A stretch of 64,000 nucleotides of DNA from Bin55 sp965116055 (GCA_965116055.1 OZ220466.1:868001-932000), one strand, 5' to 3'; counted from the stretch's first letter, positions 1 through 8,283 are shown. Notes: a model not told the origin generated them from the letters alone. Program-made: numbers and translations.

Positions 1-515
1 ATGTGATGGCGCATATGATCACAGCTTCGCGTCCACGTTTAGGTAACCGTTCAAATGTTCGCCTTGCGCCGTTTGCGAATTCCAGTTCAAGCGATTCAAT
101 ACTGAACAATCGACTGCTTGCAATGATTTTTGAATTAAGAATCAATGGTAATTTCATATAGTGGAATGAACTGATGGGGTATACAAGAATACGGTAACGG
201 TTTCCTTGTTTAGGAGAATGAGTACGGTTGGAGGCGGATGACTTGACATGAACGAAAACTGCTCAATTTATTGATTTTGCGCATGATGAAAAAGGCCGCA
301 AAGTATCAACGCAGAATCGCTCAGCTTAAGAAACCCAGCGAAGACGATACCGCCTCATAAACCCGCGCGGCTCTCTTTTGCGAGACATCAGCCGTACTTT
401 ATCTCATTGGTGATTAGGAACAACGCAACGCGGACTGTGCAGTCGTACCACACGCCACACATTCTATTGCCGTGGCGCGTAACGGATGGACTGTTGCCTG
501 CAGAGAGGGATAACG
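1..515. other. Gene-free stretch at the window edge
   Basis: I find no supported gene here. A short lysine/arginine-rich reading frame runs on the plus strand from about 265 to 359 and ends in a stop. It has no good start and no recognisable domain, and may be the tail of a decayed gene. The stretch lies downstream of the restriction-modification operon, which is transcribed leftward towards it. No tRNA-like T-loop or strong hairpin was seen. Confidence 0.5.
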
Positions 516-771
516 TTATTTCCCTTCACTGGATTTGGCTGGATCTGCAATCCCCTTAGTAAATAGAACGAAAGCTACGCCTAAGACGCCGCCGATACAT
601 ACAGCGTACAGGCTTTGTAGCACTTCTGCTTCTAACCAATGCCCAAGCACTTGGGGTAAAGTAATGCCAGGCGGCGATGGTGATCCCGAGCATCATGAGT
701 GCAGCTAGAAACCACATGAATAAGTTGACCTCGAAAATGAGCAGTTGATTAGCCGAATCGTCAAATGCCAC
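516..771 (-). pseudogene. Small membrane protein, interrupted by a +1 frameshift
   Basis: The frame starting at 771 encodes a hydrophobic segment (roughly residues 10-36) and then turns into an arginine-rich tail that stops at 556. Moving by one base near 673-678 enters a second frame. That frame continues with GITLPQVLGHWLEAEV, a second hydrophobic helix (LYAVCIGGVLGVAFVLF) and a polar end, stopping at 516-518. The two halves together make a sensible two-helix inner-membrane protein of about 84 residues. The second frame has no start of its own. The gene begins 15 bp after the endonuclease gene and is probably the third gene of that operon. The break may be a real mutation, a sequencing error or a programmed shift. 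No function is known to me. Confidence 0.6.
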
Positions 772-786
772 TTTTCTTCCTTGACT

Positions 787-1398
787 TCACGGCTTGACCC
801 CGATCATGATCAGCGGCACAGCGGGCACCCCGCGACCTTGACGAATGATGTTCAGCAAGTCGCGTTCGTAGTAGGCCACTCCACTGGACATCTCTCGTTC
901 CATTGACTTCATGGGGAGTATCTCAATACCCACATCAATGATGTCCGCAACAAAGAAACTCAAATGTTTAACAAACAAATCGTGGGCGACAAAGGCATAC
1001 TTGCCGAACTGGACTTCAACCGCCACTCGGCTTTTGACGAAATCGGTTTCGTTGGAAGACCTAATCGGCGTATGCCCTGCTTCCGTAATGCGTTTTTTCT
1101 GTTCGGAAGCGGGTAAGTTGTAGATACTCCGCATAAGGCGCTCGTTTTCCGTCACCCAAAAGGTTCGCTCACGACGCTTCCATTCCCAAGCCTCAAAGCC
1201 TTCTCGAAATTCTTTGTTCATGTCTGGGGGCGAGAACAACATGCGACCCACTTTCCGTTTTTCATTTGATTGTTTTGTTCGACACCGTTCCGCATCAACA
1301 GATGCTATAACGTTCAAAACCTCTTTCCACAAGGATTTGTGATGGACAAGCATGTACTCCTTACCGTTTAAATGGGAGTAGGTGCCGCCTATCTGCAT
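787..1398 (-). CDS. BglII-family type II restriction endonuclease
   Basis: This 203-residue protein matches the BglII endonuclease family, whose founding member cuts A^GATCT. The middle of the protein carries Asp119, Glu128 and Gln130 (ending in VAVEVQFGKYAF). The spacing of 9 and 11 residues is exactly that of the catalytic Asp84-Glu93-Gln95 of BglII as I remember it. The C-terminal end (VPLIMIGVKP) also resembles the BglII strand after the active site. The start codon shares one base with the stop of the methylase gene (TGATG), so translation is probably coupled and the nuclease is made after its protective methylase. The actual recognition sequence is unknown and BglII specificity is only an inference. 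The family call is fairly firm; the cleavage site is not. Confidence 0.8.
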   Translation of the reverse strand: MQIGGTYSHLNGKEYMLVHHKSLWKEVLNVIASVDAERCRTKQSNEKRKVGRMLFSPPDMNKEFREGFEAWEWKRRERTFWVTENERLMRSIYNLPASEQKKRITEAGHTPIRSSNETDFVKSRVAVEVQFGKYAFVAHDLFVKHLSFFVADIIDVGIEILPMKSMEREMSSGVAYYERDLLNIIRQGRGVPAVPLIMIGVKP

Positions 1399-2294
1399 CA
1401 GTGTCCGCCGTTAGGCAGACTCGGATCGTAAATAGGTTTGTTCATGGGTCGTGTGCGGAGCGTGCCTGCGTCAAGCGCCTTGATTCTGTCTTGGGCAATA
1501 TCCACATACTCCTGTACGATGTCACAGCCATATCCTTGTCGATTGTGTTTCAGCGCTGCGATGATGGCAGAGCCAACGCCCATGTAGGGGTCAAAAACGG
1601 CGTCGCCCTCATCAGTCATTGAAAGAACCAATCGTTCCACCAACTCTACAGGGAACTGACAAGGATGCGCTGTCTTTTCCGGATGATTGCTCTTGACGTT
1701 TGGAAATATCCACACATCGCTAGGATTCTTGCCCTTCGGGTTGCAGGATAACTGCCCCGCCCTCGGTCCCTTGAAGAATCTTTTACCGGGATACTTCGAG
1801 GGTACCCGTATAGGGTCAAGATGCCATGTATATTGATCGCTCTTAGTCCACCAGTTGATGGTCTCGTAGCGACCGGATAGTCGCTTGGTGCAGTGCAGCC
1901 CGTGACCGAAATGCCAAACAATCCGATTCCGGAGTTTCATCCCCAATGCGCGAAAGATCGGATACAAGAGCGTATCCAAAGGAATGATTTCGCCGTTCTC
2001 CACATAGTTGCCGACCTGCCAACAAAGTGATCCACGGGGATCCAACAGCCGCACACACTCCGTCAGAACGGCGCGCTGTCGCTCCAGATATTCGGCTAAG
2101 TCAGAGTGCTTTTCATATGACTTCCCCAAGTTGTAAGGCGGGGAAGTGACGACCAATTTAAATCTACCATCGGGTAGGTTACGCATGAAGGCAAGGTTAT
2201 CTTGACAGGAGACCTCATAACTCGATAAGGTATCTCCAGGTAGTTTCGTTTCGATTGGAATAAATTGTTCCAGGTTAAAGTTAAAGTCAGCCAT
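1398..2294 (-). CDS. DNA methyltransferase of the BglII-like system
   Basis: This 298-residue SAM-dependent DNA methyltransferase has catalytic motif IV TSPPYN at residues 50-55, before the SAM-binding motif FDPYMGVGS at 234-242. That order marks the beta class of amino methyltransferases. A motif of the form KTAHPCQFP near 207-215 precedes the SAM site, as usual. SPPY occurs in N4-cytosine and in some N6-adenine enzymes; BglII methylase is an N4-cytosine enzyme, so that is the likelier chemistry. It is the first gene of a leftward operon with the endonuclease and should protect the same site. An AAAGG lies directly against the ATG, too close for a normal ribosome site, so initiation may be leaderless-like or weak. 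A promoter is visible at 2361-2389. Confidence 0.88.
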   Translation of the reverse strand: MADFNFNLEQFIPIETKLPGDTLSSYEVSCQDNLAFMRNLPDGRFKLVVTSPPYNLGKSYEKHSDLAEYLERQRAVLTECVRLLDPRGSLCWQVGNYVENGEIIPLDTLLYPIFRALGMKLRNRIVWHFGHGLHCTKRLSGRYETINWWTKSDQYTWHLDPIRVPSKYPGKRFFKGPRAGQLSCNPKGKNPSDVWIFPNVKSNHPEKTAHPCQFPVELVERLVLSMTDEGDAVFDPYMGVGSAIIAALKHNRQGYGCDIVQEYVDIAQDRIKALDAGTLRTRPMNKPIYDPSLPNGGH

Positions 2295-2360
2295 CCTTTA
2301 ATCTACTACATGCTCATTCAGGGGTTGTGGTTCGCGCGTCATCTCTTCGCTATTTAATAG

Positions 2361-2389
2361 TTAATAAGTAGAGTCGTAAGTAAAGTCAA
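2361..2389 (-). promoter_or_regulatory. Likely sigma70 promoter of the methylase-endonuclease operon
   Basis: On the minus strand TTGACT (2389-2384) is followed after exactly 17 bp by TATTAA (2366-2361), about 70 bp upstream of the methylase ATG. The -35 matches five of six consensus bases and the -10 four of six. A direct repeat lies just upstream of the -35 box, where a regulator could act on this promoter and on the divergent one. Confidence 0.6.
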
Positions 2390-2400
2390 TAAAGATTTTA

Positions 2401-2435
2401 TAAAAGGATCTTGTAACTGCTAAAAGAATCTTGTA
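2401..2435. repeat. Direct repeat in the divergent control region, possible operator
   Basis: TAAAAGGATCTTGTA (2401-2415) recurs as TAAAAGAATCTTGTA (2421-2435), matching at 14 of 15 bases. The period is 20 bp, about two helical turns, so a protein could contact both copies on one face of the DNA. A weak rightward promoter (TTGTAA at 2411, TACAAA at 2434, 17-bp spacer) overlaps the second copy. The position between two divergent restriction loci fits a regulator or controller-protein operator; no binding protein is proven. Confidence 0.5.
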
Positions 2436-2477
2436 CAAAGTTGATAAGGATTTAAAGTTCAGCCTTCGGCATCACAC

Positions 2478-2578
2478 TGTACGGAAAGGGTCGGTTTCCG
2501 CACAGCGCCGATCACCGTCTAAAATCGCTCCCCAAGTGTGCGGAAAGTTGGGCGGCAATTCACTCGACTTTCCATACA
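2478..2578. repeat. Res-like array of four inverted half-sites upstream of a resolvase remnant
   Basis: A 10-bp motif appears four times in alternating orientation: TGTACGGAAA at 2478, TTTCCGCACA at 2495, TGTGCGGAAA at 2537 and TTTCCATACA at 2569. They form one 27-bp inverted pair (2478-2504) and one 42-bp pair (2537-2578). Tn3-family res sites consist of inverted half-sites with unequal spacing, immediately upstream of the resolvase gene, and here the array ends 11 bp before the resolvase-like start at 2590. A third pair was not found. It could be a surviving recombination site or an operator. Confidence 0.55.
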
Positions 2579-2589
2579 GTGAGGTTGAT

Positions 2590-2766
2590 GTGCTTCTAGG
2601 CTATGCCTGCGTCTTGACCGCGGCCCAACACACCGAACAACAAGAAACGGCGCTACGCGCGCAAGGGCGATCATATGGCGAATTAGCTAAAACCTTTGGC
2701 ATTAGTAGAACGACAGCACGCTCGTACTGCGTTCATCTGCGTGAGCACGGTACGTTGTCCGCATAA
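2590..2766 (+). pseudogene. Internally deleted serine resolvase (58-residue remnant)
   Basis: Starting at GTG 2590, after a GAGG ribosome site, the protein begins LLGYACVLTAAQHTEQQETA. This closely follows the N-terminal strand and helix of Tn3-type serine resolvases (typically LIGYARVSTADQ...), but the catalytic serine of the VST motif is replaced by leucine. After about 25 residues it runs straight into a helix-turn-helix (GRSYGELAKTFGISRTTARSYC) like the C-terminal DNA-binding domain of the same enzymes. The whole catalytic middle of about 120 residues is missing. It cannot recombine DNA, but could still bind the inverted repeats just upstream and act as a small repressor. An upstream TTG at 2431 in the same frame would put the repeat array inside the gene and is unlikely. 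Alternatively it is a genuine small HTH regulator. Confidence 0.6.
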
Positions 2767-2779
2767 GGCGGTAAATCAG

Positions 2780-4040
2780 TTGGCTACCCCCCCCCCGAAA
2801 TTTTTCCAACCAGACGATTTGGACCGGCGATAACCTGCCGATCATGCGGGGCTTCAACTCCGCATCCATTGATCTCATCTACCTGGATCCGCCGTTTAAC
2901 TCCAAGGCGGATTACGCGGCGCCGATTGGTTCCGTAGCGGCCGGGGCGGAATTTAAGGACACGTGGACGCTTTCAGATGTTAATGTCGAGTGGATCAATC
3001 TGATCGAGACGAAGCACCCTGCTCTCTACCGCGTGCTATTAGCCTCAATGTCCGACAGCGATAAGTCGTATCTTGCATATATGGCGGTGCGCCTGCTTGA
3101 AATGCAACGCATCATCAAACCGACCGGCTCAATCTACTTGCATTGTGATCCCACCATGAGCCACTATCTCAAGTTGGTGATGGATGCCATATTTGGTCGA
3201 TCTCGCTTCCAAAACGAAGTCATTTGGCAAATGAAATCGGTAAGCGGTTTTAAGTCGCAAGCAAATCGCTGGATCAGAGATCATGATGTGCTGCTGTTTT
3301 ACAGTAAATCCAAGGGCTATCGCTTCAACAAATACAAGAAACCGTATACTGCAACTTACATTGAAAAAATGTTCAATAAGGTAGACGAGGATGGTAGACG
3401 CTATCGACAGCGAACGCATAAACGCTATTACGCTGACGAAGGCGGGGTACCTTATGGCACCGTCTGGGACGACATTCATTCCTTCCAAACAAAAGCTAAC
3501 TCAGCAGAAATTACAGGTTATCCCACGCAGAAGCCGCTTGCGTTACTTGAGCGAATCATTAAGGCCTCCAGCAATGAAGGAGACGTTGTATTGGATCCGT
3601 TCTGTGGTTGCGCAACTGCGTGCATCGCAGCCGAAGACTTGGGGAGGGAGTGGATCGGCATTGATGTGAGCGCAAAAGCGGCTGAATTAGTGCGGATGAG
3701 GATGGAACGAGATTTAAGTCTCTTTACTACCAAGGTGTACCACCGTACCGACGTTCCGCAGCGCACCGATCTCGGTAAACTGCCACCGTACAACGCGCGC
3801 GCGAATAAAAAGAAGCTGTATGGCGAGCAGGGTGGTGATTGCACTGGGTGCAGGGAGCACTTTAAAGAACACCAATTAGAAGTCGACCATATCATTGCCA
3901 GAAAGTGGGGCGGCACGGATCACATCGCCAACTTACAGTTGCTGTGTAGTAACTGCAATCGCATCAAAGGCGACCGTGGGATGGACTATCTACAAATGAA
4001 ACTGCAGTTACATAGGTCACGGCCGGTCGCGGTGGTATAA
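2780..4040 (+). CDS. DNA N6-adenine-type methyltransferase fused to an HNH nuclease, start out of frame
   Basis: Counting from ATG 2844, the protein shows methyltransferase motif IV LDPPFN at 14-19, a GYPTQKPLALLERII block at 225-239 and the SAM motif LDPFCGCATA at 250-259 (beta-class order). A C-terminal HNH endonuclease follows: CTGC (Cys333, Cys336), VDH at 347-349, and NLQLLCSNCN with Cys368 and Cys371 as zinc ligands. Relatives of this fused family begin some 20 residues earlier with a TGDNL motif. That motif is present here (TIWTGDNLPIM), in frame but upstream of any ATG, GTG or TTG. TTG 2780 would supply the start if the C10 tract had nine or twelve C. As read the gene is off, or weakly on by slippage. 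One polypeptide could both modify and cut DNA. It is divergent from the BglII-like operon. Confidence 0.75.
2787..2796 (+). repeat. Poly-C tract (C10) at the start of the methylase-HNH gene
   Basis: Ten consecutive cytosines lie three codons after TTG 2780, the only start with a good ribosome site (AAGGCGG, 8-bp spacer). With ten C the TTG frame ends after a few codons, at 2831. With nine or twelve C it would join the methylase frame exactly. Such tracts slip during replication and are the classic basis of phase variation, but they are also common places for sequencing error. Confidence 0.6.
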
Positions 4041-4070
4041 AAATGACCTTCACTGTTAGTTATCGTCCTA

Positions 4071-4445
4071 ATGCGTATTGATAAATGGCTGTGGGCTGCG
4101 CGATTCTTTAGAACCCGAAACAAGGCCAAAGAAGCCGTGCTTGGCGGCAAGGTTCACGTAAACGGCGAACGTACGAAAGCTGCTCGGAATGTGAAGATTG
4201 GCGATACGCTAGAGATCACTCGAGGGATAGATAAAGAAATCGTCATCGTTAAAGGCTATTCAGAGCGCCGCGGCAATGGGGAACTCGCGCAGTCGTTGTA
4301 CGAGGAGACAAGGGAATCGTTGGATAGGCGTTTGGAGAGCGCCGCAAGTCGTCGCATGACTCGGGTCGGGCTTGCTACTCCTAGGCTCAAACCGTCCAAA
4401 AACGCGCGCCGTACGCTGCGCGACTTAAAGCAAAAATCTACCTGA
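4071..4445 (+). CDS. hslR: Heat shock protein 15, S4-domain ribosome rescue factor
   Basis: This 124-residue basic protein begins with an S4 RNA-binding domain (MRIDKWLWAARFFRTRNKAK, about 1-65), the hallmark of Hsp15. It ends in a lysine/arginine-rich tail. Hsp15 binds free 50S subunits that still carry a nascent chain and moves the tRNA so the subunit can be recycled after heat shock. Length and sequence order agree with the family. In Escherichia coli hslR sits next to hslO and pckA; here pckA follows directly and hslO (Hsp33) is absent. Its stop lies inside the region that would hold the pckA leader. No clear ribosome site precedes the ATG. Confidence 0.9.
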   Translation: MRIDKWLWAARFFRTRNKAKEAVLGGKVHVNGERTKAARNVKIGDTLEITRGIDKEIVIVKGYSERRGNGELAQSLYEETRESLDRRLESAASRRMTRVGLATPRLKPSKNARRTLRDLKQKST

Positions 4446-4575
4446 TGTAGATACTTTACAGAGTGTTTCCACACGAGTTGTCCTAGAAACATCGCAAGTA
4501 GAATTCGAGCGATTTTTCGCCCTGTTTACGGGTAAGACTATCGAAGCTATTGACCAACGCGCCAACCGCTTTGAA

Positions 4576-6084
4576 TTGAGCTCAACCGCGTTGGCCGAGC
4601 TTGCAATCGAACGGGGTGAGGCTCGCTTTGCACAAAATGGTGCATTGGTTGTCGTCACTGGATCGCGTACCGGGCGTTCGCCTACGGATCGATTCATCGT
4701 CCGAGAGTCGTCAACCCAAGAGAAAATTGCTTGGGGTGCCATTAATCAACCCATTGAGCCAGCTGTATTCAATGCGCTGTGGGTCCGCGTTGAGAGTTAC
4801 TTAGACAATCGAGATGCCTTTGTAGCGCAACTGCACGTTGGGGCGCATGACGAGCTCTACCAGCCGATAGAAGTAACGACTGAGTTAGCTTGGCACGGCA
4901 TGTTCGCCCGTTCGATCTTTATCGAACCTGGGAGCTTTAATCCGTTGGACAAGACTCCTTGGCGATTGTTAAGTGCGCCAGGATTTGTGTGCTCGCCACA
5001 ACGAGACGGCACGAATTCCGATGCTGCCGTTATGTTGGATTTTGCGGGTCGTCGCGTGTTGATCGCAGGTATGCACTACGCAGGTGAAATGAAGAAAGCC
5101 ATGTTTTCGGTGCAGAATTTCCTGTTGCCCGAATCTGATGTATTACCCATGCACTGTTCGGCAAGTCTCGCTGAGGACGGCAATGTCGCACTTTTTTTCG
5201 GCTTGTCGGGTACCGGTAAAACGACATTGTCGGCAGATCCCAAATATCTGCTTATCGGCGACGATGAGCATGGCTGGGGTAGTGGTACAGTCTTTAACTT
5301 TGAAGGCGGCTGCTACGCCAAATGTATCAACTTATCGAAAGCGAACGAGCCTTTGATATGGCACGCGCTGTCTTTCGGGACCATTCTTGAAAATGTGATT
5401 TTGGACCCCGATACGCGCGAGCCCGACTACTCGGATACCAGCTTGACAGAGAACACGCGGGCGTGCTATCCGCTTGATCGTATTGAGAAACGCGTGTTCG
5501 AAAATCAGGGCCCAGAGCCTAATGTCATCATTTTCCTCACTTGTGATGTAAGTGGGGTACTCCCACCTGTGTCAATATTGTCCAAAGAAGGCGCGGCATA
5601 CCACTTCCTGTCTGGCTATACGGCCAAAGTTGGTTCGACTGAAGTCGGCTCGACTGAGCCTTACGAAGCTACTTTCTCGGCGTGTTTTGGAGAGGCGTTT
5701 CTACCTCGACCACCTAGTGATTACGCAAACCTACTGATGAAGCGGATCGAAAGTTTCAATACGCGTGTGTTTTTGGTGAACACCGGATGGACCGGTGGTG
5801 GATATGGGGTCGGACAACGATTCGATATTCCAATCACGCGTGCAATCATTCATGCGATTCGTTCCGGTGAAATCGAGTTGACTAATGTCATCCATTTGGA
5901 CTCTCTAAATCTTGATATTCCCTGTCGCGTCAATGGCGTAGACAGCAAGTATCTGAACCCGCGCGATGCATGGCGCAACAAAGAAGCATATGCGGAAGCA
6001 ACGCAGAGACTTATTGCAAAATTCAAACTAAACTTCGCTAAATTTGATGTCGATCCCGCGATCGTCGCAGCCGGTCCGTCTTAA
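4576..6084 (+). CDS. pckA: Phosphoenolpyruvate carboxykinase (ATP)
   Basis: This cytosolic gluconeogenic enzyme converts oxaloacetate and ATP to phosphoenolpyruvate, CO2 and ADP. The 502-residue product shows the family signature TGSRTGRSPTDRFIV near 34-48, GEMKKAMFSVQNFLLP, the kinase P-loop LFFGLSGTGKTTLSADP and the following GDDEHGW metal/nucleotide segment, and NTGWTGGGYGVGQR near the end. The start is TTG 4576. The frame is open back to 4429 but offers no ATG, GTG or earlier TTG (only CTG 4522 and ATT 4549). The TTG start gives about ten residues before the first conserved helix, slightly fewer than in Pseudomonas, so a few N-terminal residues may be missing. A weak terminator follows. 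Confidence 0.95.
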   Translation: MSSTALAELAIERGEARFAQNGALVVVTGSRTGRSPTDRFIVRESSTQEKIAWGAINQPIEPAVFNALWVRVESYLDNRDAFVAQLHVGAHDELYQPIEVTTELAWHGMFARSIFIEPGSFNPLDKTPWRLLSAPGFVCSPQRDGTNSDAAVMLDFAGRRVLIAGMHYAGEMKKAMFSVQNFLLPESDVLPMHCSASLAEDGNVALFFGLSGTGKTTLSADPKYLLIGDDEHGWGSGTVFNFEGGCYAKCINLSKANEPLIWHALSFGTILENVILDPDTREPDYSDTSLTENTRACYPLDRIEKRVFENQGPEPNVIIFLTCDVSGVLPPVSILSKEGAAYHFLSGYTAKVGSTEVGSTEPYEATFSACFGEAFLPRPPSDYANLLMKRIESFNTRVFLVNTGWTGGGYGVGQRFDIPITRAIIHAIRSGEIELTNVIHLDSLNLDIPCRVNGVDSKYLNPRDAWRNKEAYAEATQRLIAKFKLNFAKFDVDPAIVAAGPS

Positions 6085-6088
6085 TTTG

Positions 6089-6108
6089 ACGTCCCCTTAG
6101 GGCGTTTT
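6089..6108 (+). terminator. Possible terminator after pckA
   Basis: ACG(T)CCC pairs with GGGCGT around a CTTA loop, with one bulged T, and is followed by TTTTGT. The stem is short, so this is a weak intrinsic terminator at best. It lies just after the pckA stop and before gshA. Confidence 0.4.
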
Positions 6109-6133
6109 GTAATTTATCGACTAATTCTTTATT

Positions 6134-7696
6134 TTGACGAGTCTTGAGACTAGATTACAAGGTCTGCGGGGCAATCCGGCCCTCACGCGCCTAAATCACG
6201 GCATTGAACGCGAATCGTTGCGAATTACTCCCGCCGGCGCACTTTCGCAGCGTTCGCATCCGGGTGCATTGGGATCGCCGTTAACCCACCCGTCAATCAC
6301 AACCGATTTTTGCGAGGCACAACTCGAACTCATCACACAGGTACATCAGAGCGCCGAAGATTGCATACATGAGTTAACCGACATTCATGCATTTGTTCAC
6401 CAAGAACTTGATAGCGAATTGTTATGGCCGATGTCGATGCCCTGTGAGCTACCCAGCGACCAAGCGATTCCGATTGCCCGCTACGGAAATTCGAATGCGG
6501 CGCGATTTAAAGAGGTGTACCGTAAGGGGTTGGCATACCGATACGGTCGAGCAATGCAGACTATTTCTGGTATTCACTATAACTTTTCAATATCTGATAC
6601 TCTGTGGTGTGCACTTGCTGAAATCGATGGTGAAACAGCCGACCGCAGCATTCGGGACGATGGTTATTTACGCCTAATTCGTAATTTCAGACGACATGGT
6701 TGGTTGCTGATCTACTTATTTGGGGCGTCACCGACTGTATGCGAATCTTTTCTGCGTAACAAAGAACATACGCTATTAAAACTGGACGAACGTACAAGGT
6801 ATTTGCCGAATGCGACATCGTTGCGGATGGGTCCTCTTGGTTATCAGATTGAGGCGCAAAACAAGTACCGAGTGATTTACGACTCGCTTGCTGAGTTCGA
6901 GATCTCAATGAGACCGGCCCTGCTTCAACCGTACCATGCCTACAAAGCGATTGAGGCACTGGACAGAGGTAGCTGCAACCAATTAACCGATGCACTATTA
7001 CAGGTTGAAGCTGAGTTTTACGCGACGGTTCGGGCGAAACGCAAGACGCAAAGCGGCGAGCGCGCGCTTGTTGCTTTGCGCCGTCGCGGTATTGAGTATG
7101 TAGAAGTAAGAAGCCTTGATGTAGATCCGTTCGAGCCCGTCGGAATCAGTGTGTCAACGGCGAAATTTTTGGATTTATTTTTATTACATTCGTTGCTTGT
7201 TGTGAATAACGGCGAGTCGAAGGAACAATCGATTCGAAATTTACAAAACCAGCTTCGTACAGTGCACCAGGGGCGAGATCCCAATTTGGCTCTTATGTCA
7301 ACCGAAGGGCCTCGGCGGCTGATTGATTGGGCGAAAGAGATTTTAGAAGGTTGCCTGCAAGTCGCAACGCTCATTGATGAAATGAGTGGCGGTCACGATC
7401 ATCAGTCGATTGTGGAGTATCAAGTGCAGAAAGTTCAGGATGCCTCGCTTACTCCGGCAGCGATCATGCAAAGCCGAATGGTGGACGGGTCACAATCATT
7501 CGCCGAGTTGGGCTTGGAATTAGCGCACCAACACCACGAAACCTTCCATCAATCAAAGCTATCGGAACGAAAACTACATGGCTTTCGGGAACAAGCGCGA
7601 CAATCCGAAGAAGAACGTGATTCGATTGAAGCAGCTGATACGATGTCATTCGATGCGTACTTGGCGGACTACCTTTCGATGCGCGACGACGCATGA
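6134..7696 (+). CDS. gshA: Glutamate-cysteine ligase (proteobacterial type)
   Basis: This enzyme carries out the first step of glutathione synthesis, joining glutamate and cysteine with ATP to give gamma-glutamylcysteine. The 520-residue length is that of the proteobacterial GshA family. Recognisable segments are GIERESLRI near 23-31, ITTDFCEAQLELIT (metal/ATP glutamates), QTISGIHYNFS near 141-151 and the conserved YVEVRSLDVDPF. TTG 6134 is the only normal start close to the conserved beginning (ETRLQGLRGNPALTRL); an in-frame stop lies at 6122 and there is no ribosome site to speak of. The stop overlaps the acpH start (ATGA), so gshA, acpH and dsbB form a tightly coupled unit. Confidence 0.95.
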   Translation: MTSLETRLQGLRGNPALTRLNHGIERESLRITPAGALSQRSHPGALGSPLTHPSITTDFCEAQLELITQVHQSAEDCIHELTDIHAFVHQELDSELLWPMSMPCELPSDQAIPIARYGNSNAARFKEVYRKGLAYRYGRAMQTISGIHYNFSISDTLWCALAEIDGETADRSIRDDGYLRLIRNFRRHGWLLIYLFGASPTVCESFLRNKEHTLLKLDERTRYLPNATSLRMGPLGYQIEAQNKYRVIYDSLAEFEISMRPALLQPYHAYKAIEALDRGSCNQLTDALLQVEAEFYATVRAKRKTQSGERALVALRRRGIEYVEVRSLDVDPFEPVGISVSTAKFLDLFLLHSLLVVNNGESKEQSIRNLQNQLRTVHQGRDPNLALMSTEGPRRLIDWAKEILEGCLQVATLIDEMSGGHDHQSIVEYQVQKVQDASLTPAAIMQSRMVDGSQSFAELGLELAHQHHETFHQSKLSERKLHGFREQARQSEEERDSIEAADTMSFDAYLADYLSMRDDA

Positions 7697-8283
7697 ATTT
7701 CCTGGTGCATTGTTGGCTAGGGCGCGGGGAGCCTGGTCTCCAAGCAGGTGGCTTTTTAGGTGACTTTATAAAAGGCTCGTTAGACAGCAAGGTTCCATTG
7801 AATCTCAAGCGCGGTTTGTTATTGCATCGGTATATTGATGTCCAAAGCAATCGTTTGCCGAGCATGCGCAACACATACCATCGTTTCGGTACTGAGTTGC
7901 GGCGGCCAGCGCCGATCCTGCTAGATCTGATGGCCGATCACGTCTTTGCCAAATACTGGGATGAATTCTCAGTTGATATGGAACTATGCAAATTTACCCA
8001 GAATTGCTACCAGGCGATTGAGCAGTTCGATATTCCAACGGCTGCTCAACGATTTTTTATTCACATGCGCGACACAGATTTGCTGGCGCGTTATGCGCAG
8101 ATTGATGTAGTTGAGGACATCATGGTGCGCATACTCAAACGTCTGCGTTACAACGCTCACGCAGCCGAACTTGTAAGACGATTGCGCGCACAAGAAGCAG
8201 GATTTAGAGAAGATTTCGCTTTATATTTTTGGGAACTGCAGGATATCGCAGAGTTATGGCTCACTAAAGAGCGTGATTTATGA
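7693..8283 (+). CDS. acpH: Acyl carrier protein phosphodiesterase-type protein
   Basis: This 196-residue member of the AcpH (DUF479) family is related to HD-type hydrolases. It begins MNFLVHCWLGRGEPGLQAGG and contains GDFIKG, LLLHRYIDVQSN and LMADHVFAKYW, where the histidines and aspartates that bind the catalytic metal lie. AcpH removes the 4'-phosphopantetheine arm from holo-acyl carrier protein. The start overlaps the gshA stop by four bases (ATGA) and its own stop overlaps the dsbB start in the same way. The link between glutathione synthesis, carrier-protein recycling and disulfide formation may be transcriptional convenience only. Confidence 0.88.
   Translation: MNFLVHCWLGRGEPGLQAGGFLGDFIKGSLDSKVPLNLKRGLLLHRYIDVQSNRLPSMRNTYHRFGTELRRPAPILLDLMADHVFAKYWDEFSVDMELCKFTQNCYQAIEQFDIPTAAQRFFIHMRDTDLLARYAQIDVVEDIMVRILKRLRYNAHAAELVRRLRAQEAGFREDFALYFWELQDIAELWLTKERDL

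Noticed and set aside
2431..2589. Long N-terminus of the resolvase-like frame from TTG 2431
   Set aside because: It would place the inverted repeat array inside the gene and encodes nothing recognisable; GTG 2590 has a ribosome site and matches the resolvase start.
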